7,355 nucleotides of DNA from Phycisphaerales bacterium (GTDB lineage: Bacteria; Planctomycetota; Phycisphaerae; SM23-33): the NCBI GenBank assembly GCA_003153915.1, contig PMBX01000118.1:16839-24193 (forward strand), read 5' to 3'. This document shows, one piece after another, positions 5,659 through 7,355 of this stretch. Within the stretch, counting starts at the first letter, position 1, and each line of letters begins with the position of its first letter. The notes under the pieces are model-generated. The model searched no databases. It was not told the origin of the DNA and worked only from the letters and a program-made list of their open reading frames with translations. The position numbers and the translations under genes are program-made.

Positions 5659-6825
5659 ATGGCCGGGAAAAAGAAGCTCAACGTCGCGATGATCGGATAC
5701 AACTTCATGGGCCGGGCGCACACCCAGGCATGGCGCAACGCACCGATTTACTTCGACACGGCGTATGAGCCTGTCCTGAAGGTCGTCTGCGGACGGCATG
5801 AGAAACCGCTGAATGACTTTGCCGCACGATGGGGCTGGCGGGAGACGGCCACCGACTGGCGCGAGGTGGTCAACCGTGACGACATCGACGTGGTGGACGT
5901 GGCCACCCCCACCGCGACCCATCACGACATCGCAATCTCGGCAGCGCGGGCGGGTAAGCACATCTTCTGCGAAAAACCCTTCGCAACGAACGTCGCGCAG
6001 GCCAAGGCCATGCTGGCGGCTGTCCGCAAGGCCGGGATCACGCATTATCTCAACCACAATTACCGCCGCTGTCCGGCGGTGGTGTTGGCCAAGCAACTCA
6101 TCGACGCCGGCAAGATCGGGCGCATCTTCCACTGGCGCGGGGCGTACTTACAGTCCTGGATCGTGGACCCCAATTTCCCGTTAGTCTGGCAGCTCCAGAA
6201 AGAACACGCCGGTTCCGGCCCGCACGGAGACCTCAATTCCCACAACGTCGACCTGGCGCGATACCTGGTGGGGGAGATCAAAGCCGTCAGCGCCACGACG
6301 GCGAGTTTCATTAAAGAGCGGCCTCTGCCGTCGGCCGGGTCGGCGGCCTTCCAGGGCGGGGCCAAGGGCGGCAAGAGGGGTAAGGTCACCGTGGAGGACG
6401 CCTGCTTCATGAACGCCGAGTTCGTCAACGGCGCGCTAGGGTCGTTCAACGCCACCCGTTTTGCCTTGGGTCGCAAGAACTACAATTTCTTCGAGGTATA
6501 CGGCTCAAGGGGCGCCCTGGCGTTCAACCTGGAGCGAATGAATGAACTGGAATTCTTCAGTGAGGACGACCCCTCCTGCGCACGCGGTTTTCGGACGATC
6601 CTGGTCACCGAGAGCGAGCATCCCTACATTTCTCACTGGTGGCCGCCGGGGCATATCATTGGCTACGAGCATGAATTTACTCATGCGGTAGTGGACTTCC
6701 TGGAGGCGGTATCCAAGGGCAAGCCCATTTATCCCAACTTCCAGGACGGCTTGAAGATCGTCCAGGTGCTGGAGGCGGGCCTGAAGTCGGCGGCGACCGG
6801 CAAACGAGTCATGGTTGCTCGGTAA
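5659..6825 (+). CDS. Gfo/Idh/MocA family NAD(P)-dependent oxidoreductase
   Basis: A 388-residue oxidoreductase of the glucose-fructose oxidoreductase/inositol dehydrogenase family, which oxidises or reduces a sugar or cyclitol hydroxyl with NAD(P). The N-terminal Rossmann domain starts at LNVAMIGYNFMGRAH (7-21), with the glycine turn G13 to G18, and continues through VATPTATH (81-88). The signature EKP is at 105-107, with Lys106 catalytic. The C-terminal alpha/beta domain carries D191-L-N-S-H195-N-V-D198, equivalent to the family D-x-G-x-H-x-x-D motif, so His195 is the likely proton relay. A Gly/Lys-rich loop (about 223-241) precedes GKVTVEDA; such loops vary within this subfamily. No Tat or Sec signal is seen, so it is cytosolic. 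AGGAG (5648-5652) lies 6 bases before the ATG. It sits between FucI-like and TIM-barrel genes, a pairing often seen in inositol and keto-glycoside pathways. Confidence 0.92.
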   Translation: MAGKKKLNVAMIGYNFMGRAHTQAWRNAPIYFDTAYEPVLKVVCGRHEKPLNDFAARWGWRETATDWREVVNRDDIDVVDVATPTATHHDIAISAARAGKHIFCEKPFATNVAQAKAMLAAVRKAGITHYLNHNYRRCPAVVLAKQLIDAGKIGRIFHWRGAYLQSWIVDPNFPLVWQLQKEHAGSGPHGDLNSHNVDLARYLVGEIKAVSATTASFIKERPLPSAGSAAFQGGAKGGKRGKVTVEDACFMNAEFVNGALGSFNATRFALGRKNYNFFEVYGSRGALAFNLERMNELEFFSEDDPSCARGFRTILVTESEHPYISHWWPPGHIIGYEHEFTHAVVDFLEAVSKGKPIYPNFQDGLKIVQVLEAGLKSAATGKRVMVAR

Positions 6826-6840
6826 GTATCTAAGGAAACG

Positions 6841-6918
6841 ATGCACCAGATGGAAAGCGACTGGCTTCCGCCCAGCGTGGCGTATATCGCGACGGTAACA
6901 ACCTATTCTGATTGTTAA
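6841..6918 (+). CDS. Possible 25-codon leader ORF coupled to the next gene
   Basis: Within the 105 bp gap after the oxidoreductase gene, ATG 6841 opens a 25-codon frame ending at TAA 6916-6918. TAAGGA (6831-6836) lies 4 bases before it, a usable ribosome binding site. The stop codon overlaps the AAGGAG (6917-6922) ribosome site of the following epimerase gene, so ribosomes ending here would sit on that site. The peptide starts MHQMESDWLPPSV and has no recognisable domain or membrane segment. It has no run of a single amino acid as in classical attenuation leaders. It may be a regulatory leader or a chance frame. Confidence 0.25.
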   Translation: MHQMESDWLPPSVAYIATVTTYSDC

Positions 6919-6930
6919 GGAGTAACGAAA

Positions 6931-7355
6931 ATGAGACTTGGCGGCCCGGTGTTCAACACAAAAACTCTGGAAGAATGGATCAAGGCCCACAAGGATGCCG
7001 GCTACAGCGCCGCCGGTTGGCGCGACATTCCGGAAGACCAGATCGACGCATACCTCCAGGCGGTCAAGGACGCCGGCCTGATCCTCGCCGAGGTTTATTC
7101 CTGGTCCAACCCCATGAGTCGGGACCCGGCGAAGCGAAAGGAATCCATCGAGAAGTGCCAGAAGCGACTGGCCGTCGCGGAGCGGGTCGGCGCCCGCTGC
7201 TGCGTCAATATCGCCGGTTCCTTCGGCGATAAGTGGGACGGGCCTTACCCCGACGACCTGACCGACGCGGCCTTCAACCAGATCGTCGAGACCACCCGGA
7301 CCATCATCGACGCGGTAAAGCCCACGCGCACGTTCTACACGTTGGAAACCATGCC
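6931..7355 (+). CDS. Sugar phosphate isomerase/epimerase (TIM barrel), N-terminal part
   Basis: The gene starts at ATG 6931, with AAGGAG (6917-6922) 8 bases upstream, and runs off the right edge after 141 complete codons. MRLGGPVF at the start, GWRDIPEDQI (29-38), LAEVYSW (52-58), RVGARCCVNIAGSF (85-98) and FYTLETM (135-141) fit the first half of a xylose-isomerase-like TIM barrel of COG1082. Glu139 is the probable first metal ligand, matching Glu154 of the other TIM barrel in this window. The remaining ligands (Asp, His, Glu) lie beyond the edge. It is clearly different in sequence from the TIM-barrel protein at 3351-4211, so the two are not a recent duplication and probably act on different intermediates. 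Substrate unknown. Confidence 0.8.
   Translation, partial: MRLGGPVFNTKTLEEWIKAHKDAGYSAAGWRDIPEDQIDAYLQAVKDAGLILAEVYSWSNPMSRDPAKRKESIEKCQKRLAVAERVGARCCVNIAGSFGDKWDGPYPDDLTDAAFNQIVETTRTIIDAVKPTRTFYTLETM

Noticed and set aside
5479..6132. Minus-strand open frame (217 codons) across the isomerase/oxidoreductase junction
   Set aside because: It overlaps the Rossmann domain of the oxidoreductase gene and has no family features, so it is a shadow frame.
1..7355. Mobile elements, CRISPR arrays, tRNA or rRNA genes, defence systems
   Set aside because: No transposase-like or integrase-like product, no regularly spaced repeat, no RNA gene signature and no defence-type domain were seen. The window is metabolic throughout.

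Overview
The window is a single, tightly packed block of genes, all on the plus strand, that looks like part of a carbohydrate or sugar-acid catabolic operon from a high-GC bacterium. There are no RNA genes, mobile elements or CRISPR repeats. The mix of a cupin-type glucose-6-phosphate isomerase, a Gfo/Idh/MocA oxidoreductase and two xylose-isomerase-like TIM barrels resembles gene sets common in Planctomycetota (for example Phycisphaerae-like genomes). That assignment is inference from gene content and base composition only.

Layout, left to right: (1) the C-terminal 75 residues of a divergent shikimate-dehydrogenase-like protein, cut by the window edge; (2) a cupin phosphoglucose isomerase (248-823); (3) a short D-2-hydroxyacid dehydrogenase resembling phosphoglycerate dehydrogenase (839-1789); (4) a KDPG/KHG aldolase whose start overlaps the dehydrogenase stop (1786-2427); (5) an UlaG-like metallo-beta-lactamase-fold hydrolase or lactonase (2453-3310); (6) a TIM-barrel sugar phosphate isomerase/epimerase (3351-4211); (7) a short L-fucose/L-arabinose isomerase-like protein (4246-5577); (8) a Gfo/Idh/MocA NAD(P)-dependent oxidoreductase (5659-6825); (9) the N-terminal part of a second TIM-barrel epimerase (6931 to the right edge). 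Most gaps between genes are 40 bp or less. The two longest are 81 bp, holding a GC-rich hairpin, and 105 bp, holding a possible 25-codon leader ORF. No stretch of 300 bases lacks a gene.

A plausible joint role is as follows. The Gfo/Idh protein oxidises a sugar or glycoside, the TIM barrels and the FucI-like protein isomerise or epimerise the products, and the UlaG-like enzyme opens a lactone. The aldolase then splits a 2-keto-3-deoxy (phospho) sugar acid into pyruvate plus an aldehyde, and the hydroxyacid dehydrogenase handles a small 2-keto or 2-hydroxy acid. Each family call is supported by visible motifs, but the substrate and order of steps are inference. No transporter, kinase, sugar-acid dehydratase or transcription factor is present, so the pathway must extend beyond the window or use unlinked genes.
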